From Bacteroidales bacterium (lineage in GTDB: Bacteria; Bacteroidota; Bacteroidia; Bacteroidales; UBA932), in NCBI GenBank assembly GCA_017534745.1, contig JAFXVX010000021.1, positions 1 to 64,000 on the forward strand: a stretch of 64,000 nucleotides of DNA, given 5' to 3'. The notes under the pieces were generated by a model that did no database searches, was not told where the DNA came from, and was given only the letters and a program-made list of their open reading frames with translations. A program made the position numbers and the translations under genes. This document shows positions 7,843-16,506 of this stretch, one piece after another (the stretch's first letter is position 1; each line of letters starts with the position of its first letter).

Positions 7843-10800
7843 TTATTTCGTGTAGGTCACTTTGATGCTGGTCGCACGGACCTGGTTGGTCTCGGCCGTG
7901 AAGCTGACGGTGTCGGAGGAGCCTGTCCATGTGCCGATCTTTCCGTCATAGGAGTAACCTTCCTGCGCAGTAAAGCATCCGGGGCCATACTGGGATGTGT
8001 TGTTGGCGGTGCAGGTGAACACGATCTGTGTGATCTTCATTCCGGAAGAAACTGAGAACGTTATGGTCTGCTTCTTAAAGATCCTGATGCTGTCCTCTGC
8101 GATAGTTCCGCTGCTTATGCTGACATTGACTTCTTCCAGCTTGCCCGAAAGGGCCGTGCTGGATCCGCTCATGCCGCCGGCGTTGGAAGGGGTAAACTCT
8201 ACCGTACCGCCGGAGCCGCTGGAGGCAGCGGCCTGCGTGATGGTGATGGTCTGGTTGACGGAGGCGTCGGTGCAGACGAGGGTCAGCGTGTAGGTCTTGG
8301 CAGAGGTCGCGGTGTTGGCCGCGAAGCTGACGGTGACGGCCGCGTCAGCGTTGCCGTTGGCGGGGCTGACCGACGCGCCGCTTCCTGCAGTGATGCTCCA
8401 CGCGGCGTTCGCCTTGACGTGCAGCGTCGTGCTCGTCGCGGTCGCGGCAACGCTGATGCTGTTGCCTTCCGTGACGCGGCAGTACTTCGCATCCGGGTCC
8501 GCCGCCTGAACGTCGGTCACGATGATGCTGAGGTATTTGCTGTTGACGTTCTTGGTGTTGTAGTAACCTGTCACTATGACGTCGTTGTCCAGAAGTCCGT
8601 CAAGGAGAGCCGTCATATCTGAGGACGGATAGGTGGCGGAGAGCCTGTTCTCCGCTCCATCCTTCCTGAAGTTGTAGTAGTTGCCGTCCTTGGTCAGGGC
8701 GCCGGTGAAGGTAATGTAATCTGCGGCGGTCGCATCGTAAGTGTCGATGTTTGGCGTGATGTCAACAACCGCTGTCCTCGGAATGTTGTTGCCGGAGGTA
8801 ATTACTGTAATCTCGGCCGGATTCGTCACCTCGGGGAGTTTGTAGTAAATCTTCATCTTGCCCTTGAGGCTGACCTTGTCGCCGAGCTTGAGGGTCGATG
8901 AAGGAGCGGAGCTGGTGAATACGTAGCAGTTGGTCGTGCCGTCGGTGATGACGAATCCCTTCTGCGTGAAGGCAGCAATAATTGCGTCGCCGATAGTTAC
9001 GTCAACGCCATCGGCTGTCGCCTTTGCCACAGCGGCGGTCACAGTATCACCCGTGCTGACGCCCTGGGCGAGTTGGGTGATGGTGATGGTCTGGCGGACG
9101 GAAGCGTCGGCGCAGGTGAGGAGGATCTCGAAGACCCTGTTCTCACTCGTCGTGTTGGCCTCGAAGGTCGCGGTCACCTCGGCGTTGGCGTTGCCGGAGG
9201 CCGGATTGACGGACTGGAATCCCACGGCATCGGGAGCCTGGAGGGTCCAGGCGGCATTCGCTATGATGTTGAACTTCGCGCTGGTCGTCTCTGCGGGAAC
9301 TTCGATAGCAGTCTTGTCGGCATGGCAGTAGGAGCCGCTGGCCGCGACAGCCTCGGTGAGGATGATGTTGATGAGCTTCTTGCCGGTGTTCTTTGTGTTG
9401 AAGTAGCCGGTGATGGTCACCTCGGAGTTGTTGAGTCCGTCGAGGACAGTCGTGAGGGCGCTTGTCGGCTGGCTCGCGGAGAGTTTCCATGTCGCGCCGG
9501 ACTTCGAGATGTTGTAGTAGTTGCCGTCCTTGGCGAGGGTGCCGGTGAAGGTGATGTAGTCGGCCTTGTCGGAGTCGTAGGTGTCAACTGTCGAGGTGAT
9601 GTCCTTGAGCTCGGTCCTCGGGACGTTGTTGTCGGAGGTGGCGACTGCGATGTCCTTAGGTTCGGTCACTTCAGGCAGGCCGTAGTAGGTCGTCTTGTTG
9701 CCCTTGAGGCTGACCTTGTCTCCGATCTTGACTGAAGGGGTTGCGTTCTGATAGACGTAGCAGTTGTTGGTGCCGTCGGTCACCACGAAGCCCTTGGTCG
9801 TGAGAGCCGCGACGATGGCGTCGGAGACGGTTACCTCTGAGCCGTCCTCGGCCGAAACAACATCGCTCACGGAGCCTTCCACGACTACGATCTGGCCTTC
9901 CTCGAAGGAGAGAATCTCGCCGTTGCTCATCTGGGGCGAGCCGTTGTATGTGCTGTACTTGCCACGGATCTTCAGGGTGCCGTTTTTCGCGAGCCTGTCC
10001 TTCCAATCGTCCCAGTTGGACGGAAAGGCGCACTGGAGGGTCTTGCCTCCTCCGGCGATATTCACTCCATAGTAACTGCTGGAAGCAGAGGCAAGGGAGA
10101 TAGAGGTGACCTTGCCGACAACGTCGTAGGCGAGGTTTTCATCCTTTTTATCAAGGAATTCTGCGACGGTGACCTCTTCGAATTCGGTCTGGACTTCCTC
10201 ATGGACTCCGTTGAGGTCATAGAGGAAACCGTTGTTCTGCTCTGTCTCGATGGTGCCGTTGTAGTTGGTCAGTTTGCCGTAGATTATGACGTCGTCCTTG
10301 ACATTGATGTCGGTGTCGCCGGTCTTGAACTTGCGGTTGCCGAGATAGAGGACGTGGTAGCAGTAGAAGTCCTCCTGGGAGGAGTTGCCGTCGTCGGAGA
10401 TGTAGAAGTCGGCGTTGCCGTAGGAAATGTTCTTGGTGTAGGTGTTGGAAATCTTGTGGATCTTACCCTTGACGAAGTACTTCTTGCTCAAGTCGCTGGT
10501 CGGGTCGAGGACGAGCTCTCTGGCTTCCTGCACCGAGAAGGCTTTTTCAGGGCTTAGGCCGTCACTGGCTTCAAGCTCGCCCTGCTGGGTCACAGTCAGG
10601 GTCGCATAGTGGTAGTAGCCGCAGCGGAAAACGACGGTCGCCTTGCGGGGCTTTCCGGTGTTTGCGGAAGCGGCCCAGACGGAAAGGGAGGCGTCGCCTT
10701 TGCCCTTGTCCTGACTGATGTTCAGCCAGTCGGCGGTCGATTTAACCGTCCAGCTGTCGGAGGCGTAAACCTCGAATGAAGAGCTGGCGTTGTCTTCTTT

Positions 10801-10917
10801 AGTGAGATAAATCTCGGCAGGATCCAGTTGGACGCCGAGAATCATCTTCTTCTTGGAGTCGCAGGAAGCGATCGCGAGGACCGCCAGCGCGGCGAGGAAG
10901 AGGGTTTTGAGTTTCAT
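7843..10917 (-). CDS. Large lipoprotein of repeated OB-fold-like and BACON modules
   Basis: A 1024-residue predicted lipoprotein (lipobox AIASC, Cys about 19). A BACON domain (about 30-110) is followed by an OB-fold-like segment (SPEKAFSVQEARELV...YFVKGKIHKIS), a second OB-like segment (about 250-345), then a duplicated pair. Each half of the pair has an OB-like unit (KGFVVTDGTNNCYV and KGFVITDGTTNCYV) followed by a BACON unit (YCHADK... and YCRVTE...). A C-terminal sandwich ends in VRATSIKVTYTK. OB folds often bind nucleic acid or oligosaccharide. As first gene of the exported nuclease operon it may capture nucleic acid at the cell surface; that is inference. Confidence 0.75.
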   Translation of the reverse strand: MKLKTLFLAALAVLAIASCDSKKKMILGVQLDPAEIYLTKEDNASSSFEVYASDSWTVKSTADWLNISQDKGKGDASLSVWAASANTGKPRKATVVFRCGYYHYATLTVTQQGELEASDGLSPEKAFSVQEARELVLDPTSDLSKKYFVKGKIHKISNTYTKNISYGNADFYISDDGNSSQEDFYCYHVLYLGNRKFKTGDTDINVKDDVIIYGKLTNYNGTIETEQNNGFLYDLNGVHEEVQTEFEEVTVAEFLDKKDENLAYDVVGKVTSISLASASSSYYGVNIAGGGKTLQCAFPSNWDDWKDRLAKNGTLKIRGKYSTYNGSPQMSNGEILSFEEGQIVVVEGSVSDVVSAEDGSEVTVSDAIVAALTTKGFVVTDGTNNCYVYQNATPSVKIGDKVSLKGNKTTYYGLPEVTEPKDIAVATSDNNVPRTELKDITSTVDTYDSDKADYITFTGTLAKDGNYYNISKSGATWKLSASQPTSALTTVLDGLNNSEVTITGYFNTKNTGKKLINIILTEAVAASGSYCHADKTAIEVPAETTSAKFNIIANAAWTLQAPDAVGFQSVNPASGNANAEVTATFEANTTSENRVFEILLTCADASVRQTITITQLAQGVSTGDTVTAAVAKATADGVDVTIGDAIIAAFTQKGFVITDGTTNCYVFTSSAPSSTLKLGDKVSLKGKMKIYYKLPEVTNPAEITVITSGNNIPRTAVVDITPNIDTYDATAADYITFTGALTKDGNYYNFRKDGAENRLSATYPSSDMTALLDGLLDNDVIVTGYYNTKNVNSKYLSIIVTDVQAADPDAKYCRVTEGNSISVAATATSTTLHVKANAAWSITAGSGASVSPANGNADAAVTVSFAANTATSAKTYTLTLVCTDASVNQTITITQAAASSGSGGTVEFTPSNAGGMSGSSTALSGKLEEVNVSISSGTIAEDSIRIFKKQTITFSVSSGMKITQIVFTCTANNTSQYGPGCFTAQEGYSYDGKIGTWTGSSDTVSFTAETNQVRATSIKVTYTK

Positions 10918-10953
10918 TTTGGTATTGTTTATGTGTTGTTTCGTGTCAGTCCA

Positions 10954-10984
10954 CAAATGTAACAAATCTTTTCATCATTCCCAA
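10954..10984 (-). promoter_or_regulatory. Promoter of the exported nuclease operon
   Basis: On the minus strand TACATTTG (10961-10954) matches TAnnTTTG. TTGG lies exactly 19 bases upstream (10984-10981), one mismatch from the TTTG -33 element. It stands 36 bp before the start of the 1024-residue lipoprotein gene and would drive all five genes. Confidence 0.6.
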
Positions 10985-11145
10985 CCAATCACTCCGCACT
11001 TATCACCTTGCCCGCAGCGCCGCAGCAAAAATTGTAAAGATTTTTCTCATACCACAAAAATATGCATTCCCCCGTAAAATAACAATCCCGCTCCGTCGTC
11101 AGTCATCTCTGGCGCCAGCGAAGTCTCCCATCGAAAACCGGAAAT

Positions 11146-11176
11146 TTTGAATAGTGGGAGATTTTGGTTAATATTG
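11146..11176 (+). promoter_or_regulatory. Promoter of the Big_2 lipoprotein gene
   Basis: TTTG at 11146-11149 and TAATATTG at 11169-11176 are separated by exactly 19 bases, the Bacteroidetes spacing, with one mismatch in the -7 box. The gene starts 24 bp downstream. Confidence 0.55.
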
Positions 11177-11200
11177 TGGACTTGAAAGTATTAACGAAGT

Positions 11201-13438
11201 ATGAAAAGGACTGTTATCATATTCGCGGCGGCGCTGGTGGCGCTGATGGCGATCGCGGGTTGCAAAAAAATGAAAACCAAAGGGCAGGACGATGATATCT
11301 ACGTCGCTGCGAAGAGTGTCAGCCTGAACCGCTCACAGGAGACCATCGAGATTGACGGCACTGTGACGCTGTACGCCACCGTGGAGCCCTGGAATGCGAC
11401 ATACAAGTATGTGACGTGGACATCCTCGAATGAGTATGTCGCCACCGTTTCAGAGGACGGCGTCGTGAAGGGCGTCCACACTGGCAACGCGACCATCACC
11501 GCAACGACCACAAACGACCTCACGGCCACATGTAAGATCGAAGTCGTAGCCGAAAAGATCGCCGTGACAGGGATCAGCATCGAGCCGTCCTCCAACGTTA
11601 TTAAGGTCGATGGGGGGACCCGCCTGACCGTCAAGTTCTCCCCTTCCAACGCGACCAACCACCATGTCACCTGGAGTTCCGACAGGGACGACATCGCTTC
11701 CGTCGATAACGATGGACTGGTGACCGGCCACGGCCAGGGTACAGCGACCATCACCGCAATATCCGAAGACGGCGGCAAGGAAGCGACTGCGACCGTCAAG
11801 GTCGTCCAGCCTTTCACCAGCATCTCCATCACCGCTCCCACCCAGAGCGATTACCACTTCAAGGACGGCAAGTTCAAATACGTCGTCGGAGAGACCTTCC
11901 AGCTGCAGGCGGTCGGCGAGCCGTCGGATTCCGATGACGAGATTGAATACCGCGTGTACGGCTGGGGCAACAACAATTACCTCAACTACTTCAACATCAG
12001 CGAGACCGGCCTGGTAGAGGCAATCGGTCCATACACGAGTTGCAAGGTTTCCGCGAGATCGAAGGCTGACAAGAGCGTCGAGGCCGTGTTCACTTTCAAC
12101 GTCCTTGCCGCTCCGGAGCATATAAGGCTTGTCACCAGGCAGGAAGACGCCGAAGTCCAGGTGTACGAATACTATCCAAACTATAGAAGGAACACGCAGT
12201 ACCTCGGACGAGGCGTGACGCAGAAATTCAGGGTCCTGGTGGAGCCGTCCACCGCTCCGCAGGATGTCAGGATTTTCGGGGAGCCATCATGGGGTATTGT
12301 TAACGCAAGCATCACCGACGGAATCCTAAGCGTCGAAGTTCCTTACAACACAGCAGCTTCCACCACGTCCAACGAGGTGAAATTCACCATCACCCTTGAG
12401 GCTACCAGCAATGGCCATACTGATGAGTTCACTTTCAAAGTGTGCCGCTATGACCCGTACAAGGTAAAGGTGGGCGACCTTATCGCCAAGGACGGGAAAA
12501 TCTACGATGGCGGATACCGCGGCTATGGCGTGTTCGAGGATTCCATCCGCAAGGACGGGGATGACAACAGCATCATCGCCTGGCTCGGAGACAAGCACAC
12601 CACGGAAGATCCGTTCTGGAGCATGTGCAAGCCGTCGGAAGGTCTCAAGACGGCAAAAGGTGCCGTCATCCACGGCATCGCCATTCCGGTCAACATAGAC
12701 CACCTTTACAGGACCTCCGAAACATCGGGAGAGTATTATTACGACAAAGATGGAAACGACAACTTCATCCTCGATTCCAATAACCTTCCAACCAGTTGGC
12801 TGACAACCGATGATCGCAAGAATCTCCTCCGCAGCACTTCCGCCAAGCACAGTGCGATTTTCAACACCTGTGTCCACGTCTACACCAACCAGGGAAGGGG
12901 CTCCACCTGGGAGATCCGACCAGCCAATTTCTTTGTTGACTACCACACCGTATTCCCCGGAGAAAGCGGCCATAGCGCAAGCGACATCCCGAAAGACAAT
13001 TATTCCTTCTGGGGAGCATTCGGCTATAACTACTCCGGCTCGGCTTCCTTCGGCAACTATGCGAAAAAAGAGGGCAGCATCGCCGGCACGTACATGACCA
13101 CATGGCTGTGGCCGACGATTGCTGACTTCTACTCAATCTTCACCGGTGGAGACAACCCGACCGGCCTTCAGACATTCAAAGAAAGCATCCCCTACAGCGC
13201 CAGTGAGAAACAGAGGGAAATCTTCGTCCATAGCGCAAAACAGGCAGGCTTTACGCTGACTTACGATTACTGGTGGTGGCTGGCCAACGAGTCCGGCAGG
13301 GAGTCTTCAGGCGACAAAATCCTGCGCCTCACCCAGGCAACCATACAGGACGACAACAGCGGTCTCACCATCAACACCAACGTTCTCCACAAGAACGACA
13401 CTTGGAAGGCCTACGTCCTGCCGATCAGGTACTTCTAA
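11201..13438 (+). CDS. Surface lipoprotein with two Big_2 domains and a C-terminal module shared with the 28.7 kb gene
   Basis: A 745-residue predicted lipoprotein (AIAGC, Cys about 21). Two bacterial Ig-like Big_2 domains follow (VSLNRSQETIEIDGTVTLYA..., about 40-117, and ISIEPSSNVIKVDGGTRLTV..., about 124-200), each with the DGVVKG/DGLVTG turn, then further sandwich sequence. The last 310 residues, from about DPYKVKVGDLIAKDGKIYDGG to the end (WKAYVLPIRYF), match the C-terminal part of the lipoprotein at 28706 in order and motif (HGIAIPVNIDHLYRTSE versus HGIAIPANVSKLYRTSE). The module's function is not known to me. The role may be adhesion or surface assembly. The gene stands alone, divergent from the nuclease operon. 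Confidence 0.7.
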   Translation: MKRTVIIFAAALVALMAIAGCKKMKTKGQDDDIYVAAKSVSLNRSQETIEIDGTVTLYATVEPWNATYKYVTWTSSNEYVATVSEDGVVKGVHTGNATITATTTNDLTATCKIEVVAEKIAVTGISIEPSSNVIKVDGGTRLTVKFSPSNATNHHVTWSSDRDDIASVDNDGLVTGHGQGTATITAISEDGGKEATATVKVVQPFTSISITAPTQSDYHFKDGKFKYVVGETFQLQAVGEPSDSDDEIEYRVYGWGNNNYLNYFNISETGLVEAIGPYTSCKVSARSKADKSVEAVFTFNVLAAPEHIRLVTRQEDAEVQVYEYYPNYRRNTQYLGRGVTQKFRVLVEPSTAPQDVRIFGEPSWGIVNASITDGILSVEVPYNTAASTTSNEVKFTITLEATSNGHTDEFTFKVCRYDPYKVKVGDLIAKDGKIYDGGYRGYGVFEDSIRKDGDDNSIIAWLGDKHTTEDPFWSMCKPSEGLKTAKGAVIHGIAIPVNIDHLYRTSETSGEYYYDKDGNDNFILDSNNLPTSWLTTDDRKNLLRSTSAKHSAIFNTCVHVYTNQGRGSTWEIRPANFFVDYHTVFPGESGHSASDIPKDNYSFWGAFGYNYSGSASFGNYAKKEGSIAGTYMTTWLWPTIADFYSIFTGGDNPTGLQTFKESIPYSASEKQREIFVHSAKQAGFTLTYDYWWWLANESGRESSGDKILRLTQATIQDDNSGLTINTNVLHKNDTWKAYVLPIRYF

Positions 13439-13440
13439 TC

Positions 13441-13469
13441 TGTCATTCCGAGCGAAGCCGAGGAATCTA
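13441..13469. repeat. Dispersed intergenic repeat (TGTCATTCCGAG type)
   Basis: Nearly identical to 14199-14226 (same orientation). It has ATTCC...GGAAT arms around GCGAAGC, a sequence known to form a very stable mini-hairpin. Its last bases (CTA) form the TAG stop codon of tcdA on the minus strand. Confidence 0.8.
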
Positions 13470-14204
13470 TCTCAGTACATCGCTGATCACCAGCCCGGCC
13501 AGGGTGAAGCCGAAGATGCCGGTGATGTGAGCGAAAGTGCCGTTGACGACGGCCTTGGACGTACTGCCGCCGGAGGGTTCTGAAGGGTCCTCCGGCTCGC
13601 CTTTATTGGGGAGGACTTCATCGTCATAGACGCAGAGGAAGGGCTTCGCGGGCTCCTTCCCCTCGCGGCGCATCTTTTTGCGGAGCGCCGAGCCGAGCGG
13701 ACAGCCGCGAACCGACCAGAACTCCGCGACGCGGACTTTGGTCGGGTCCACCTTCAGCCCGGCGCCGAGGGCGGAGTAGAACCGCGCCGGCGAGGCTGCC
13801 GCCCGCATTATCAGAGTTATTTTATCTTTGAGTGAATCGATGCAGTCGATGACGGCGTCGTATGCGGCGAAATCGAACTCGTCTGCGGTCTCCTCGCAGT
13901 AGATTTTTTGAATAGCCTCAATCTCAGCTTCGGGGTTGATGGCGAGAAGGCGGTCGCGGAGCGCTTCGACCTTCGGGCGGCCGACCGTAGTCGTGTCGGC
14001 CATCGCCTGGCGGTTGATGTTGGTGACGCTCACAGTGTCGGAATCGACGATGGTCAGGTGCGTCACGCCTCCGCGCACGAGCGCTTCCGCGCACCAGCTC
14101 CCGACGCCGCCAACCCCGAGCAGCGCGACCCGCGCCGCCCCGAGCTTCGCCATCCCCTCAGGCCCGACGAGCAGCGCCGTCCTTGAGTAAATTTCTTTTG
14201 TCAT
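13467..14204 (-). CDS. tcdA: tRNA threonylcarbamoyladenosine dehydratase (TcdA/CsdL family)
   Basis: An E1-like adenylating enzyme that cyclises t6A at position 37 of ANN-decoding tRNAs, using ATP. The 245-residue cytoplasmic protein has the ThiF/MoeB Rossmann motif GVGGVGSWCAEAL (about 30-42), DSDTVSVTNINRQ (about 54-66), GRPKVEALRDRLLAINP, VIDCIDSLKDK and RVAEFWSVRGCPLGSALRKKMR. Length and motif order fit TcdA better than MoeB or ThiF. Start and stop codons both lie in copies of the dispersed repeat, so the gene is bracketed by direct repeats about 760 bp apart. Confidence 0.88.
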   Translation of the reverse strand: MTKEIYSRTALLVGPEGMAKLGAARVALLGVGGVGSWCAEALVRGGVTHLTIVDSDTVSVTNINRQAMADTTTVGRPKVEALRDRLLAINPEAEIEAIQKIYCEETADEFDFAAYDAVIDCIDSLKDKITLIMRAAASPARFYSALGAGLKVDPTKVRVAEFWSVRGCPLGSALRKKMRREGKEPAKPFLCVYDDEVLPNKGEPEDPSEPSGGSTSKAVVNGTFAHITGIFGFTLAGLVISDVLR

Positions 14205-14226
14205 TCCGAGCGAAGCCGAGGAATCT
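14199..14226. repeat. Dispersed intergenic repeat (TGTCATTCCGAG type), second copy
   Basis: Same sequence and orientation as 13441-13469. It supplies the ATG of tcdA (14202-14204) and touches the TAG stop (14227-14229) of the next minus-strand gene, filling the whole gap between the two genes. Confidence 0.8.
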
Positions 14227-14691
14227 CTACTTATTCAGCAGGGAGTCCGCGTGGTGCGTCACCGTGACGGATTTGATGACCGCCTCGCCGATGGGGCTTT
14301 TTGAGATTGTCATTTTCACCGAGGCGAGGATGTCGCCGTTGAACTGGGTCGTGTACTTGCAGACGCCTGTGCCGCCGGCGGGGATGGTTATGTTCCCGAC
14401 GCGGATGCCGTTGCTGACGGCGGTCTGGAGCACGTAGTCCATCTTGATGCGGAAGTCGTTGCTGTTGATGAAATGGACGGTGAAGTTTTTCTCCGGGCCC
14501 TCGGCGCAGGTCACGGTAACGCCCTGTATGTCACCTTCATAGATGAGCTTGATAGCATCCCCGGAAGGGGTCTTCACTGTGGTAAACGGCTGCTTTGCGA
14601 GCTCATACGGCTCGGGGTCGTGGTCGGTCTGGGCATAAGCCGCGACCGCGGCGATTGCCAGCACGAAAATAGCGGTAAGAAGTTTTTTCAT
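14227..14691 (-). CDS. Small secreted protein of unknown function
   Basis: A 154-residue protein with a signal peptide (MKKLLTAIFVLAIAAVAAYAQ). The mature part is one beta-rich domain (TVHFINSNDFRIKMDYVLQ, IPAGGTGVCKYTTQFNG, SVKMTISKSP) that looks like a small periplasmic or secreted sandwich. I recognise no family. A longer frame from 14760 adds residues with no signal character, so the ATG at 14691 is preferred. It is followed on the same strand by tcdA, with only the dispersed repeat between. Confidence 0.6.
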   Translation of the reverse strand: MKKLLTAIFVLAIAAVAAYAQTDHDPEPYELAKQPFTTVKTPSGDAIKLIYEGDIQGVTVTCAEGPEKNFTVHFINSNDFRIKMDYVLQTAVSNGIRVGNITIPAGGTGVCKYTTQFNGDILASVKMTISKSPIGEAVIKSVTVTHHADSLLNK

Positions 14692-14794
14692 TATAACAGA
14701 TTTATTTTCACTCCTGCATAATCCGTTCCCTTCCATCCCTTCCCGCCGTAAATATCGCATTTTTTTGTCTTACCGGCAAATCTCTTCCTCCGGA

Positions 14795-15655
14795 TTACCG
14801 GCTGAGGAGGAGGGAGGCCCAGACGGGGCAATGGTCGGAGGCGGTGGCGACGGCGGGGACGGTGTCGGCGGTCACGACGCCGCTCCCGAGGAGTTCGACG
14901 CCGGGGGGCATCTCTCCGGAGGCGTCAGCTTTGTATATAAATATGTAGTCGATACACCGGGTCGGCCCGTCGGAGGGGAAGGTTGGATTGTTTCCGGTCA
15001 GACGGATCCAGTTCTGGGAGAGTCTGGTAATGGGCGCGGAGCCGGGGGTGGCGTTCATGTCGCCGGCGAGGAAGATGGGCTTGCCGGAGTAGTGCGCCTC
15101 TGCCCAGGCCGTGATTTTATCCACGGCGCTGAGGCGGTCGGTCTCCGAGATGTGGTCGAGATGTGTCGAGCAGAAGATAAAGTTGCGGAACTCCACGGCG
15201 CCCATCGAGCGGACCTCCGAGCCGTCGGTCTTGTCGAGACTGATCCTGTCAAACGATTTTCCGGACCCAAGCGAGTACCTGTCCCAGACCACGGCGTTGC
15301 CGTACCACGTCTTGTCGGCGTAAAAAAAGCGGGAAGACCAGCCCTGCCCGAGGGTGGAGGCGAGCCGGGAAGCCTGAAACTCCCCGAGGGTACGTGCCGC
15401 GCCGTAGTCCGTCTCGTTGAGGCCGACGACTACAGGGCCGACAGTCCCAATCACCTCCGCGACCTCGGGGTATGAAAAGTGCCCGAGTTCGTCGCGGTAC
15501 TTGTTAAACGTCCCGACATTGTAGGTCATCAGCGTGATGGTGACATTCTGCGGCTCCGGCGGCCCTGACGATCCCCCGCCCGCCGTCGGCTTGTCGCACC
15601 CGGCGAGCAGCACGGCAAGCGCCGCCGCGATGCAGGATTTCCCCCGGATACTCAT
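14795..15655 (-). CDS. EEP-family lipoprotein (endonuclease/exonuclease/phosphatase)
   Basis: A 286-residue predicted lipoprotein (VLLAGC, Cys about 20) with a Gly/Pro-rich linker, then an EEP domain: TLMTYNVG (about 42-49), GLNETD (metal-binding Glu, about 80), CSTHLDHISE (catalytic His), GDMNATPGS, CIDYIF and the terminal ASDHCPVWA. All catalytic motifs seem intact. The shape resembles secreted phosphodiesterases and sphingomyelinase/DNase I-like enzymes; the substrate cannot be told. It follows the PnuC-like gene by 10 bp on the same strand, so the two probably share an mRNA. That suggests release of nucleotides or NMN outside and import of the product. Confidence 0.82.
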   Translation of the reverse strand: MSIRGKSCIAAALAVLLAGCDKPTAGGGSSGPPEPQNVTITLMTYNVGTFNKYRDELGHFSYPEVAEVIGTVGPVVVGLNETDYGAARTLGEFQASRLASTLGQGWSSRFFYADKTWYGNAVVWDRYSLGSGKSFDRISLDKTDGSEVRSMGAVEFRNFIFCSTHLDHISETDRLSAVDKITAWAEAHYSGKPIFLAGDMNATPGSAPITRLSQNWIRLTGNNPTFPSDGPTRCIDYIFIYKADASGEMPPGVELLGSGVVTADTVPAVATASDHCPVWASLLLSR

Positions 15656-15665
15656 TCGAAAGAGG

Positions 15666-16409
15666 TTATTCCGCCTCTCCGGGCTGGGCTTCGGCGCTGA
15701 GTTTGAGCCAGATGCGGATGGCGTTGAGGCCGTTGAGGAGGTAGAAGATGTATTTGAGCAGCTGGACTACGGTGTAGCCGGAGCCCTCGCCGGAGTGGAG
15801 CACTATGATCCACAGCACGATGGAGGTAATGTTGACGAGAGTCCAGAGATACCACTGGTCCATGTAGGCCTTTGTCATCAGTACAAGGGCCACGATATTG
15901 GCGGTCGTCACCGCGCTGTCGAACGCCATGCGCGCCCAGACCACGTCTCCCTGCCAGCGGGCAACGAGCCAGGCGAGGGCCAGCACTGCACCATAGACCA
16001 TGACGAACAGCGCCGCCGTATTGAGCCAGCCTTTCGCGCTCAGGCGGCGGGCCTTGACCGGCTTTTTGGCCGTCCCGCCCTTCTTTTTCCAGCTGAAAAA
16101 CCCGATGAACTCCATCGGCAGGAAATACAGCACATGCAGCGCCAGAGTCATCGGCACGTTCTGGTCCAGCAGGGTATATGAATATATAAGCACGTCAATC
16201 AGGCCGAAGACGAAGGTGAGCAGGTTGCCGTTAGCTGAAAGCACCACGCTCACGACCCCCATCATCGCTCCTACGGCCGAAAGCAGGGTAAGCGCCACCC
16301 GGGCGTCGGGCTTCTGCAGGTTGAACACGCAGGCTACGGTCACGCACGCTGTCATCCCGATCAGCAGTACCGCGTTGAATATCTTGTTAAATGTCTTTTC
16401 GTTAATCAT
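15666..16409 (-). CDS. PnuC-like nicotinamide mononucleotide/riboside transporter
   Basis: A 247-residue inner-membrane protein with about seven hydrophobic segments. The QWYLWTLVNITSIVLWI stretch resembles the conserved Trp/Asn motif of PnuC, and MEFIGFFSWKKK and NLLTFVFGLIDVLIYSY fit the same family. PnuC proteins pass nicotinamide riboside or related vitamins across the inner membrane by facilitated diffusion. The ATG at 16409 lies nine bases after a TATCTTTG box, which rules out a longer start. It is co-transcribed with the EEP lipoprotein. Riboflavin or thiamin (PnuX/PnuT-like) transport is an alternative. Confidence 0.7.
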   Translation of the reverse strand: MINEKTFNKIFNAVLLIGMTACVTVACVFNLQKPDARVALTLLSAVGAMMGVVSVVLSANGNLLTFVFGLIDVLIYSYTLLDQNVPMTLALHVLYFLPMEFIGFFSWKKKGGTAKKPVKARRLSAKGWLNTAALFVMVYGAVLALAWLVARWQGDVVWARMAFDSAVTTANIVALVLMTKAYMDQWYLWTLVNITSIVLWIIVLHSGEGSGYTVVQLLKYIFYLLNGLNAIRIWLKLSAEAQPGEAE

Positions 16410-16418
16410 GATTAGCGG

Positions 16419-16426
16419 CAAAGATA
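16419..16426 (-). promoter_or_regulatory. -7 box of the PnuC-like gene
   Basis: The minus strand reads TATCTTTG (perfect TAnnTTTG), nine bases before the ATG at 16409. The transcript would be almost leaderless. Confidence 0.55.
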
Positions 16427-16468
16427 ATTATTCTCTATAATATCTCCACAATTTTCAAGTAGTTTATT

Positions 16469-16476
16469 TATCTTTG
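16469..16476 (+). promoter_or_regulatory. -7 box of the small ORF/GLUG operon
   Basis: TATCTTTG, a perfect TAnnTTTG, 30 bp upstream of the small ORF at 16507. It diverges from the PnuC promoter 42 bp away. No good -33 TTTG was found. Confidence 0.5.
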
Positions 16477-16506
16477 CAGCAGCCAGTTGAAGAACGTCTA
16501 AACCAA

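Noticed and set aside
7832..7930. Longer N-terminus for the DNA/RNA endonuclease
   Set aside because: The extra 33 residues overlap the end of the upstream gene and precede, rather than form, the signal peptide.
13441..14226. tcdA as cargo of a composite transposon
   Set aside because: The direct repeats are members of a dispersed intergenic family, no transposase is present, and tcdA is a normal chromosomal gene.
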